This document shows positions 37,212 to 46,191 of a stretch of DNA of 64,000 nucleotides, in pieces. A program made the translations under genes and the position numbers. Location: the NCBI GenBank assembly GCA_012510445.1, contig JAAZIA010000019.1:62001-126000 (forward strand). Reading direction: 5' to 3'. The notes beneath the pieces were generated by a model. That model had not been told where the DNA came from. It made no database searches and was given only the letters and a program-made list of their open reading frames with translations. The DNA is from Bacteroidales bacterium. Its GTDB lineage: Bacteria > Bacteroidota > Bacteroidia > Bacteroidales > UBA932. Numbering within the stretch: the stretch's first letter is position 1; the number at the start of each line of letters is the position of its first letter.

Positions 37212-39123
37212 TCTGTTCCATTTCTGATTTAAGTGCAGCTAACTCGGAAATATCACCCAATGTTGTTTTCTCCAGATTGGCTTTCAATTTTCTGACAGCC
37301 TTTTGTGTGCTTTCAGCATCTGATTCTGTACGTTCCCTATGGACAGGTTCCTTTTTAGTTTCCTGCTCCCAAGTACGGGTGTGAGAAACTGAAATTCGTT
37401 TGCTGTTTTTATTAAACTCCATTACTCTGAAAGGAAGTTTCTCTTCCAACGTCACCTCAGATCCATCTTCTTTTACTAAGTTTTTCTGCCCAACAAAACA
37501 TTCAATTCCATAGGGCAAGGTAACTGTAGCCCCTTTGTCTGCAAACTGAGTTATGGTACCTTCGTGAATAGAACCGGGAGTAAAGACAGTTTCAAAAACT
37601 TCCCATGGATTTTCTTCCAGCTGTTTGTGTCCTAAACGAAGCCTTCTGTTTTCTTGGTCAACTTCCAAAACAACAATCTCAATTTCTTCTCCTATAGAAG
37701 TAAACTCAGAAGGATGCTTCACTTTTCTTGACCAAGACAAATCACTTATATGAACCAATCCTTCCACTCCTTCTTCCAGCTCTACAAAGATTCCAAAGTT
37801 TGTAAAATTCCTGACTACGGCCATATGCCTTGAGTCTACAGGATACTTTTCATTGATAGATGCCCAAGGATCTGGTTTCAGTTGCTTGATTCCCAGAGAC
37901 ATTTTTCTTTCTTCTTTATCAATAGTAAGTACTACGGCATCTACTTCCTGCCCTACTTTCAAGAAATCCTGAGCACTGCGCAAATGAGATGACCAAGAAA
38001 TTTCTGTTACGTGAATCAATCCTTCCACGCCGGGCTGTACTTCAACAAACGCTCCGTAATCTGCCATAACTACCACTCGACCTTTCACCACAGTGCCTAC
38101 AGCAATGTCCTCACCCAAAGCATCCCACGGATGCGGTGTGAGTTGTTTCAGACCTAAAGCTATGCGTTTTTTCGTATCATCAAAATCAAGGATAACTACG
38201 TTGATCTTTTGATCAAGCTGTACAATTTCTTCCGGATGATTGATTCTGCCCCAAGACAAATCGGTAATATGAATCAATCCGTCCACGCCTCCTAAATCTA
38301 CAAAGACTCCATAAGAAGTAATGTTCTTGACGGTTCCTTCCAAGATTTGACCTTTTTCCAGCTTGCTTATGATTTCGGCTTTCTGAGCTTCCAGTTCTGC
38401 CTCTATCAAAGCTTTATGAGATACTACCACATTTCGGTACTCATGGTTGATCTTAACAATTTTGAACTCCATGGTTTTATCAACGTAAATGTCGTAGTCA
38501 CGAATGGGCTTAACGTCTATTTGTGATCCGGGCAGAAAAGCCTCAATGCCAAAGATATCTACAATCATACCACCTTTAGTGCGACACTTAATATATCCTT
38601 TGACAATTTCATCTTTATCATAGGCCTCGTTAATGCGGTCCCATGAACGCAAAGATCTGGCTTTCTTATGCGATATGATTAACTGTCCTTTCCTGTCCTC
38701 TGCAGTTTCTACGTATACATCTACCTTGTCACCTTCTGCCAATTCCGGGTTGTAACGAAACTCGTTAATAGAAATAACCCCTTCACTCTTAAAGCCAATG
38801 TTAACAATGACTTCTCTTTTGTTAAGGGTAACAACGGTTCCTTCTACAATCTCGTTTTCAATAATTTTATTGAGTGTTTGAAGGTATTGTTCTTCAATAA
38901 TACTCCTGTCTTTATCATAAACAGTTTCTTTTTCAAACACATCCCAGTCAAATTGATCACCGGGAATAGAGACATTGCTCATTCTGTTTTTAGGAGTATC
39001 AGAGACTTCAGAAACCTCTTCTGAGTAATCTTCTGTTTTTTCTTTTTCCCGGATAACTATATCATCGGGATCCTGCATTTCTTCCAGGACTTTTTTTGGG
39101 GACAACTCTTTTTCTTTTGCCAT
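37192..39123 (-). CDS. rpsA: 30S ribosomal protein S1
   Basis: Tandem S1 domains (GTVKNITSYGVFVDLGGVDGLIHITDLSWGRINHPEE; GRVVVMADYGAFVEVQPGVEGLIHVTEISW). Confidence 0.95.
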   Translation of the reverse strand: MAKEKELSPKKVLEEMQDPDDIVIREKEKTEDYSEEVSEVSDTPKNRMSNVSIPGDQFDWDVFEKETVYDKDRSIIEEQYLQTLNKIIENEIVEGTVVTLNKREVIVNIGFKSEGVISINEFRYNPELAEGDKVDVYVETAEDRKGQLIISHKKARSLRSWDRINEAYDKDEIVKGYIKCRTKGGMIVDIFGIEAFLPGSQIDVKPIRDYDIYVDKTMEFKIVKINHEYRNVVVSHKALIEAELEAQKAEIISKLEKGQILEGTVKNITSYGVFVDLGGVDGLIHITDLSWGRINHPEEIVQLDQKINVVILDFDDTKKRIALGLKQLTPHPWDALGEDIAVGTVVKGRVVVMADYGAFVEVQPGVEGLIHVTEISWSSHLRSAQDFLKVGQEVDAVVLTIDKEERKMSLGIKQLKPDPWASINEKYPVDSRHMAVVRNFTNFGIFVELEEGVEGLVHISDLSWSRKVKHPSEFTSIGEEIEIVVLEVDQENRRLRLGHKQLEENPWEVFETVFTPGSIHEGTITQFADKGATVTLPYGIECFVGQKNLVKEDGSEVTLEEKLPFRVMEFNKNSKRISVSHTRTWEQETKKEPVHRERTESDAESTQKAVRKLKANLEKTTLGDISELAALKSEMEQNAANAD

Positions 39124-39186
39124 GTAATTAATTTCAGTAAGAATTAGATTGTTAGACTTTATTTATAATCCCTTTACAAGGGGCTG

Positions 39187-39216
39187 CAAAAGTAAATGTT
39201 ATTTTTTAATTATCAA
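39187..39216 (-). promoter_or_regulatory. rpsA promoter (TTG-N19-TACTTTTG)
   Basis: Reverse complement carries TTG (39216-39214), 19 nt, TACTTTTG (39194-39187). Confidence 0.75.
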
Positions 39217-39257
39217 AAGAATGTAACTTAGCAGTTTCAATATTATTCACATTTACC

Positions 39258-40547
39258 ATGAAAAAACCTGAATCCGGAATTCGATCCTTTCCAAAAAATT
39301 ACTGGACTGCCATTGGTATGGAGTTCTTTGAAAGAGGTGCATACTACGGCGTGCTTTCCATTCTTTCTGTTTATCTTGTTCTTTCACCGGGTGAAGGCGG
39401 TCTGGGTTTTTCCAGAGAAGCTGCCGGAGCCATTATGGGTACCATTCCTCCTCTTTTGTACTTTATTCCTTTGTTTGCAGGTGCACTGGCAGACAGGTAT
39501 GGTTTTCGAAACCTGCTTATGGTATCGTTTTCCTGCCTGGCTTTAGGTTATTTCCTAACAGGCTGTATGACTTCGTATGGACTTGTATTTGCCTCGCTTA
39601 TTATCATGGCCGTTGGTGCCGGCTTGTTCAAACCGGTCATATCCGGCACCATTGCCCACTCCACTACAGAAAATAACTCTACACTTGGCTTTGGTATATT
39701 TTACTGGTCCATCAACCTGGGTGCTTTTCTTTTCCCTCTGATCCTTGTTCCTACTTTAAAAAAACACTCGTACAGCTATGTGTTCTGGATGGCCGCCGCT
39801 GCCGGAGTTATACTGTTATTAATGAATGTGTTTTTGTACAAAGAACCGGTACGAAAACGGGAAGACGGTTCTTTTGCTAAAATTATAAAAGATCTGGTTT
39901 CTGTATTTAAAGACAAAAGGTTCATACTTATGATCCTCATCTACTCGGGGTTTTGGATTATGTATTTCCAAATGTACGGTACCGTTCTGTGGTACGTAAG
40001 CGAGCATATGAATATGGAACCGGTCAATAACGCTGTCAATTCTTTTCTTTCTCTTTTTACTCAGAAGCCAACTACTTGGGCCTTTGATGTAGAGCACGTT
40101 ACTGTACTGAATGCCGGGGTTATCATTCTGTTACAACTGTTTGTATCTAAGTTGGTTAACAGGCTTAAAGCCGTACCTACCATCATTGCGGGGATTACTA
40201 TGGGTACGGTAGGTATGGCCATATTGGCTATTTCCGGTAATGCCTGGGTTTTTATTACAGGGTGTATTGTTTTCACCTTAGGAGAAATGACGGCACATCC
40301 AAAGTTTAACTCTTTTGTGGGTCTGATTGCTCCGCCAGATAAAAAAGGGTTGTATATGGGATATTCCTTTTTTTGCAGCGTTATAGGAAGTTTTGTAGGA
40401 GGCTTTATTGGAGCTCCTCTGTACAACCATTTTGTAGACAACCTGGGCAGACCGGATTACCTGTGGTTGCTGTTCAGTTGCGTTGGCTTTACCAGCGTCA
40501 TTGGATTGGTTTGGTTTCATATTAATAGTCAAAAAACACAAAAATGA
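39258..40547 (+). CDS. POT/PTR-like peptide MFS transporter
   Basis: ARTIGMEFFERGAYYGVLSILSVYL-like start, 12 TM, FKPVISGTIAHSTTENNSTLGFGIFYWSINLGAF. Confidence 0.85.
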   Translation: MKKPESGIRSFPKNYWTAIGMEFFERGAYYGVLSILSVYLVLSPGEGGLGFSREAAGAIMGTIPPLLYFIPLFAGALADRYGFRNLLMVSFSCLALGYFLTGCMTSYGLVFASLIIMAVGAGLFKPVISGTIAHSTTENNSTLGFGIFYWSINLGAFLFPLILVPTLKKHSYSYVFWMAAAAGVILLLMNVFLYKEPVRKREDGSFAKIIKDLVSVFKDKRFILMILIYSGFWIMYFQMYGTVLWYVSEHMNMEPVNNAVNSFLSLFTQKPTTWAFDVEHVTVLNAGVIILLQLFVSKLVNRLKAVPTIIAGITMGTVGMAILAISGNAWVFITGCIVFTLGEMTAHPKFNSFVGLIAPPDKKGLYMGYSFFCSVIGSFVGGFIGAPLYNHFVDNLGRPDYLWLLFSCVGFTSVIGLVWFHINSQKTQK

Positions 40548-42355
40548 GCACAACGAACAACGTTACGGGAAAAATAAGACAACTCCGCTCCCTTATGGAT
40601 GAACAAAAATGGGATGCCGTTGTCATTTCCGGAACAGATCCCCATAACAGCGAGTACCTGCCGGAACGCTGGCAGCAAAGAAAATTGATTTCGGGGTTTA
40701 CCGGGTCTTACGGAACGGTTGTTATAACAAAAACACACGCCGGGCTTTGGACAGATACTCGTTATTTCATTCAGGCCGCACAAGAGCTGGAAGATACTGA
40801 GTTTACCATCCATCCCCTGCGTGTTCCGGGAGCCGTAGACTACCCTCAATGGCTTGCTTCTGAAATGCAAGAGGATGTTGTTATAGGCATTGACGGAAGC
40901 TGCATGCCGTACCAAGAAGTAGAAAAACTAAAAAAAGCCCTTGCTCCTATAAAAGGCAAAGTAAAAGACAAAACAGATTTTCTGACCCCACTGTGGCCGG
41001 ACAGACCGCCTCTTCCCATGAATCCCGTATTTATATTAGAAGAAAAATACAGCGGAAAGGAAGCACACCGGAAGATCGAAGAGTTAAGAAAAAAAGTACA
41101 CGATGCAGGATGCACGCATATAGTATTGAATGCATTGGATCAGATTGCCTGGCTTTTTAACATTCGCAGTCACGACATACCCTTTAATCCCGTTGTCATT
41201 TCCTATGCTCTTATTGGCATGGAAGAAGCCACCCTCTTTATTACTCCGGGCAAAATAGGAGAGAAAGTAGAACAATCCCTGGCTAAACAAGGCATTGTAA
41301 CATCTCCTTACGGTTCGTTGACAAACGCATTGCAGGAACTACCACAGGAAGCCCGAGTAATGACTGACGGTAATACATTAAGTTACAGCATCTTCAACCA
41401 ATTGGTAATCCACCCGGGAAAAGAAAACATACACGATTTTCCCTCTCCCGTTATCTTAGAAAAAGCCATTAAAAACCAAGTGGAAATAAACGGTTTCAGA
41501 AAAGCATTTTTAAGTGACGGAGTAGCCATGGAACGCTTTTTATTTTGGCTGGAAAAAGAGCTGGAAGCCGGAAGTCTCCTTACAGAAAAAAGCGTTTCTA
41601 AAAAATTATCTTGGATACGAGCCTTATCGGAAGAGGCCATGGGGGACAGCTTTCAAAGCATTTCTGCTTACGGCTCCAACGCTGCGCTTCCTCACTACAA
41701 CCATGGGGCAGAAGAAGGTAGCTTATTGGAAAAGAAGGGCTTGTATCTGATAGATTCGGGAGGCCAATATTTGTCGGGTACTACAGACATAACACGTACC
41801 GTTCCTTTGGGGCCGTTATCGCCACTGGAAAGGGAAGATTACACCATTGCCCTTAAAGGAATGATGGCTTTGAGTACCGCTGTTTTCCTTTCTGGCACTA
41901 AAGGAACTCATTTGGACATGCTGGCCAGAGAACCGCTTTGGAAATATTATAGAAATTACGGTCACGGAACAGGACACGGAGTAGGGCATTTTTTGTGTGT
42001 ACATGAAGGCCCGCAAGACATCAGAATGACTTGGAGAGACCAGGACATACTACCGGGTATGCTTACTTCCAATGAACCCGGCCTGTACCGTGAAGGCTCT
42101 CACGGAGTAAGGCATGAAAACATCCTGTTATGCCAAGTGTTGAAGGAAAATGAATTTGGTGAATGGCTTGGCTTTGAAACCATGACCTTATGCCATATAG
42201 ATACGTCTCCTCTCCTGATTGAACTTTTGGAGGATTGGGAAATCAAGTGGTTAAACAACTACAACAGTCACGTTTTTAACACCTTGTCTCCATTACTTAC
42301 GTATGAAGAATCTTTATGGCTTACACAGAAGACCGCTCCCCTTCCCGTTCCCTAA
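40544..42355 (+). CDS. Aminopeptidase P family (Xaa-Pro aminopeptidase, M24B)
   Basis: YLIDSGGQYLSGTTDITRTVPLG, GHGTGHGVGHFLCVHEGP, NEPGLYREGSHGVRHENILL. Confidence 0.95.
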   Translation: MSTTNNVTGKIRQLRSLMDEQKWDAVVISGTDPHNSEYLPERWQQRKLISGFTGSYGTVVITKTHAGLWTDTRYFIQAAQELEDTEFTIHPLRVPGAVDYPQWLASEMQEDVVIGIDGSCMPYQEVEKLKKALAPIKGKVKDKTDFLTPLWPDRPPLPMNPVFILEEKYSGKEAHRKIEELRKKVHDAGCTHIVLNALDQIAWLFNIRSHDIPFNPVVISYALIGMEEATLFITPGKIGEKVEQSLAKQGIVTSPYGSLTNALQELPQEARVMTDGNTLSYSIFNQLVIHPGKENIHDFPSPVILEKAIKNQVEINGFRKAFLSDGVAMERFLFWLEKELEAGSLLTEKSVSKKLSWIRALSEEAMGDSFQSISAYGSNAALPHYNHGAEEGSLLEKKGLYLIDSGGQYLSGTTDITRTVPLGPLSPLEREDYTIALKGMMALSTAVFLSGTKGTHLDMLAREPLWKYYRNYGHGTGHGVGHFLCVHEGPQDIRMTWRDQDILPGMLTSNEPGLYREGSHGVRHENILLCQVLKENEFGEWLGFETMTLCHIDTSPLLIELLEDWEIKWLNNYNSHVFNTLSPLLTYEESLWLTQKTAPLPVP

Positions 42356-43832
42356 AGAGCCACATACCCAGAAATGTAAACAAACCATTACATATGAGAA
42401 TGGTAAATCCCAAACCAAAGTCAAACCATGTTTTGAACCCCAGGTCCAGCAAATAACATAGAACAGGAGCGACAAGGGCAATGTACGGGGCTACCTTGTC
42501 TTTTGTTTTGTATTTGGTTAAAATACCAAAAAAGAAAAAGCCCAATAACGGTCCATATGTATAAGCTGCCAATAAATAAACAAGGTTTATGATGGCCTGG
42601 TTGTTCACCAGATGCAATACCAAAAGGATCAGAAAAAACAGAACGGCAAAAGCTCCGTGGACCGTTTTTCGTATACTGTCTTTCTTCTCTTGCTGCAAAT
42701 CATCTCTTTTGTTAAAATCCAAAAAGTCAATACAGAAAGAAGTTGTCAACGACGTAAGTGCTCCTCCGGCACTGGGGTACGATGCAGAAATAAGCCCGAT
42801 AATAAAGAACAGTCCTACGCCAAGTCCAAGGTATTGCGATGCAATAACCGGGAACAGCTTGTCAGTTTGAGCTTTGCTGAATGTTCCCATCGCATCTGCC
42901 AGCCCAATTCCCTGCATTCCGCCAAGATGGTCATTCACATAGATAGCCATTAAAGCGCCTAATGTCAGAAACAGTATATTGACCACCACAAGAATCACGC
43001 TGGTGGAATAAATATTCTTTTGTGCAGATTTTAAATCCTTACAAGACAAGTTCTTCTGCATCATTTCTTGGTCTAGCCCTGTCATAACAATGGTAATAAA
43101 AATCCCGCTTATAAATTGTTTTACGGCATTGTTAGAAGCACTCCAATCCCAATTAAACCAGCGCGAATAGTCCGTTTCTACTACAGCACGGGTCATTTGC
43201 CCCAAATTCCACTCCATAGCTCTTGAAATAGAAACTACGGTTAAAATGACGGCCAATAGCATAAACGTGGTTTGTAGCACATCGGTCCAGATGATGGTTC
43301 TGACCCCTCCTTTAAATGTGTACAGAAAAATCAAAAACATAAAGACCGCAGCAACTACCCAAAAAGAAACAGACCCTTCCGGAAAGAACGTATGCAACAC
43401 AAGAACTACTACAAAAATCCTTACGGCAGCTCCCAATACCCGGGAAACCATAAAAACAGCAGAGCCCGTTCTGTACGTTGTAAAGCCAAACCGCTCTTCC
43501 AAGTACGAATAAATGGAAGTTACGTTCATTTTGTAATACAGAGGCAGTAACACACGGGCAATGACTATGTATCCAAATACAAAACCAAGAACAAGGGGCA
43601 TGTAAAAGAAATTCTCGTTCATCACATTGCCCGGAACAGAAATAAAAGTCACCCCGCTTATAGAGGTGCCTATCATTCCGTAAGCCACAATGGGCCAAGG
43701 AGATTTTCTGTTACCCAAAAAGAAAGACTGACTGTCTGCCTTGCGTGAAGTAATCCATGAAACAAAGAACAGCAAAGCCGTATAGGCTGCAAAAGAAATC
43801 AAAAGCCAAGAAAGAGGGAATGTATGTTCCAT
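42321..43832 (-). CDS. Sodium:solute symporter family protein
   Basis: SSS fold with SWITSRKADSQSFFLGNRKSPW, FKGGVRTIIWTDVLQTTFML. Confidence 0.9.
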   Translation of the reverse strand: MEHTFPLSWLLISFAAYTALLFFVSWITSRKADSQSFFLGNRKSPWPIVAYGMIGTSISGVTFISVPGNVMNENFFYMPLVLGFVFGYIVIARVLLPLYYKMNVTSIYSYLEERFGFTTYRTGSAVFMVSRVLGAAVRIFVVVLVLHTFFPEGSVSFWVVAAVFMFLIFLYTFKGGVRTIIWTDVLQTTFMLLAVILTVVSISRAMEWNLGQMTRAVVETDYSRWFNWDWSASNNAVKQFISGIFITIVMTGLDQEMMQKNLSCKDLKSAQKNIYSTSVILVVVNILFLTLGALMAIYVNDHLGGMQGIGLADAMGTFSKAQTDKLFPVIASQYLGLGVGLFFIIGLISASYPSAGGALTSLTTSFCIDFLDFNKRDDLQQEKKDSIRKTVHGAFAVLFFLILLVLHLVNNQAIINLVYLLAAYTYGPLLGFFFFGILTKYKTKDKVAPYIALVAPVLCYLLDLGFKTWFDFGLGFTILICNGLFTFLGMWLFREREGERSSV

Positions 43833-43841
43833 AAAGAATAA

Positions 43842-44459
43842 TTATTCCGGTTTAAAAAGTTGTCTGTTTTCAATGGAACGACCCAGGGTCAATTCGTCTG
43901 TGTACTCCAATTGGTCACCAAAACCTACGCCGCGTGCTATAGTAGTTATTTTCAATGGCAAAGAAGCCATTTTCTTATACAGGTAAAAGCAGGTAGTTTC
44001 CCCTTCCATTGTAGTACTTAAAGCAAGGATTACTTCCTGAACGTTTCTTTTTTGCAGCCTCTCCATAAGCGGTTCAATGGCCAAATCTGCAGGCCCAATT
44101 CCGTCAATGGGAGAAATAATGCCTCCCAATACATGATAAAGTCCTTTGTAACTGCCTGTTTTCTCAATACTCATCACATCGCGTACGTTCTCTACAATAC
44201 AGATAACGTTCTTTTCGCGTTCAGGATGAGCACAAACAGGGCATAAAGGAGCATCCGATATCATAAGACATTCAGAGCAATACACTACTTTATTTCGTAG
44301 TTCCAGAATGCTTGCGGCCAGGTTTTCTGCTTCCCCTTCTTCTTGTCTTAGCAAGTATAAGGCCATCCTGAGTGCAGACTTAGGACCTATTCCCGGAAGA
44401 CGAGAAAAAGCATCTACTGCTCTCTGCAACAAATCAGAAACGTAGCGCGGTTCAAACAT
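43842..44459 (-). CDS. recR: Recombination mediator RecR
   Basis: RLPGIGPKSALRMALYLL, four-Cys zinc motif, CIVENVRDVMSIEKTGSYKGLYHVLGG Toprim. Confidence 0.96.
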   Translation of the reverse strand: MFEPRYVSDLLQRAVDAFSRLPGIGPKSALRMALYLLRQEEGEAENLAASILELRNKVVYCSECLMISDAPLCPVCAHPEREKNVICIVENVRDVMSIEKTGSYKGLYHVLGGIISPIDGIGPADLAIEPLMERLQKRNVQEVILALSTTMEGETTCFYLYKKMASLPLKITTIARGVGFGDQLEYTDELTLGRSIENRQLFKPE

Positions 44460-45276
44460 ATCGGTCTTTATTCACAAATTCTACAGCAGCCCTCACCGTT
44501 CCGTATTGCAACAAGAGAGACCGTGCCTTATCATAGTCTTCTATCCCGGTATCTTCCATAATCATGCGAGTTCCTCTTTCTATAAGTTTCGCATTGGTCA
44601 ACTGCATGTCTACCATTTTGTTTCCCACAACGTGTCCCATACGGATCATAGCAGCAGTAGAAATCATGTTCAACACTAGTTTTTGTGCCGTTCCTGATTT
44701 CATTCGGGTAGACCCTGTAACAAACTCGGGGCCTACTACAGGGACAATGGCTATTTCTGCTTCCCGTGTCACGGGCGATCCGGGGTTGCACGTAATGCAT
44801 GCTGTCAGCAAGCCTGTTTCTCGTGCTTTTCGTAATGCTCCTATTACGTAAGGGGTAATTCCCGAGGCAGCAATTCCTACTACCACATCGTTCGTTCCAA
44901 TGTGCTGTTTTTTCAAATCTTCCCACCCGGCTTCTTCACTATCCTCTGCCTGTTCCACAGCCCTTCGAATGGCTTTGTCACCTCCGGCTATAAGCCCTAT
45001 CACCAAATCGTACGGTGCACCAAAGGTAGGAGGTATCTCAGAGGCATCTAGAATACCCAGCCTTCCGCTTGTCCCGGCCCCCAAGTAAAACAGTCTGCCT
45101 CCTTCTTGCATACGTTCTACCAACCCTTTCACCAGCTTTTCAATCTGTGGAATGCAAGGAGTGACCGCCGCGGGCACCTTCATATCCTCTTTATTCATGT
45201 TTTCCAACAACTCCCTTACTGTCATCCTCTCCAGATGATCGTATTCTGAGCGTTGTTCTGTATATTTTCGTATCAT
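44452..45276 (-). CDS. murQ: N-acetylmuramic acid 6-phosphate etherase
   Basis: GAGTSGRLGILDASEIPPTFG, VVGIAASGITPYVIGAL, GSTRMKSGTAQKLVLNMIST. Confidence 0.96.
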   Translation of the reverse strand: MIRKYTEQRSEYDHLERMTVRELLENMNKEDMKVPAAVTPCIPQIEKLVKGLVERMQEGGRLFYLGAGTSGRLGILDASEIPPTFGAPYDLVIGLIAGGDKAIRRAVEQAEDSEEAGWEDLKKQHIGTNDVVVGIAASGITPYVIGALRKARETGLLTACITCNPGSPVTREAEIAIVPVVGPEFVTGSTRMKSGTAQKLVLNMISTAAMIRMGHVVGNKMVDMQLTNAKLIERGTRMIMEDTGIEDYDKARSLLLQYGTVRAAVEFVNKDRYV

Positions 45277-46109
45277 TTCGATTTGTGATAAGCTACAAGC
45301 CCTTCAATAGGTGTACGTACAATTTCTCCTATGGTCATGCCGTTTCTTTCAGCAGCAGCCTCTACATGTTCTCTAAAATAGTAAGCTATTGATCCTACTA
45401 TGTTTACAGGATACTTTTTGTAATCATAATGAATGATATTACGTAAAAAGAATTCATCAAAGGCCTTTGCCAAAAATTGCTTTACGTAAGGATGTGATGC
45501 ATGTTCGCCCAAAAACAAAGCAAACGATGCCAAAAATCTGTTGGGCAAAGGTTGTCTGTAAACTTTTTCAATAATATCCAGTAAGCCCAACTTGTAACGC
45601 CTTTCAAAAGCTTCGTTCAGATCTTCCGGCAACATCCTTTTCAGATAATCAGATACCCATTTCTTCCCCAGTACGGCACCTCCGCCTTCATCACCCAGTA
45701 TGTATCCGCAGGCCGGTACGTTATCTGCAATTTTTTCACCGTCATAAAAACACGTATTGGCTCCTGTCCCTAAAATAGCGGCAATGCCTTTTTCAGACCC
45801 TAACAAACATCTGGCTGCTGCCAGCAAGTCTGAGTGTGCTTCTACAGTAGATCCCGGAAACACAGTCTTAAAACACCTGATCAATAAATCTATTTTATCT
45901 TGTCCGGCTACCCCTGCCCCATAAAAGAATACCTGTTTTATTTCTCCCTTAATACCCGGTTTTAAATTCTTTTCCAGAGTGGCGATGATTTCTTTTTCTG
46001 TAACAAAAAAAGGATTAATTCCTATGGTCTTGATGGCCTGTATGGTGCCGTCTTTATGCACTACGCGCCAAGACACTTTTGTGGATCCGCTATCTGCTAT
46101 TAGTATCAT
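45273..46109 (-). CDS. BadF/BadG-type amino-sugar kinase (candidate MurNAc/GlcNAc kinase)
   Basis: LIADSGSTKVSWRVV, ILGTGANTCFYDGEKI, GYILGDEGGGAVLGKKWV. Confidence 0.88.
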   Translation of the reverse strand: MILIADSGSTKVSWRVVHKDGTIQAIKTIGINPFFVTEKEIIATLEKNLKPGIKGEIKQVFFYGAGVAGQDKIDLLIRCFKTVFPGSTVEAHSDLLAAARCLLGSEKGIAAILGTGANTCFYDGEKIADNVPACGYILGDEGGGAVLGKKWVSDYLKRMLPEDLNEAFERRYKLGLLDIIEKVYRQPLPNRFLASFALFLGEHASHPYVKQFLAKAFDEFFLRNIIHYDYKKYPVNIVGSIAYYFREHVEAAAERNGMTIGEIVRTPIEGLVAYHKSK

Positions 46110-46191
46110 TATAATTGCCGTTTATTAAACCGCAAATTTAGAATAATTGCCAAACAAATTACTACCTTTGTCGGATAAACAAACAAATTTG

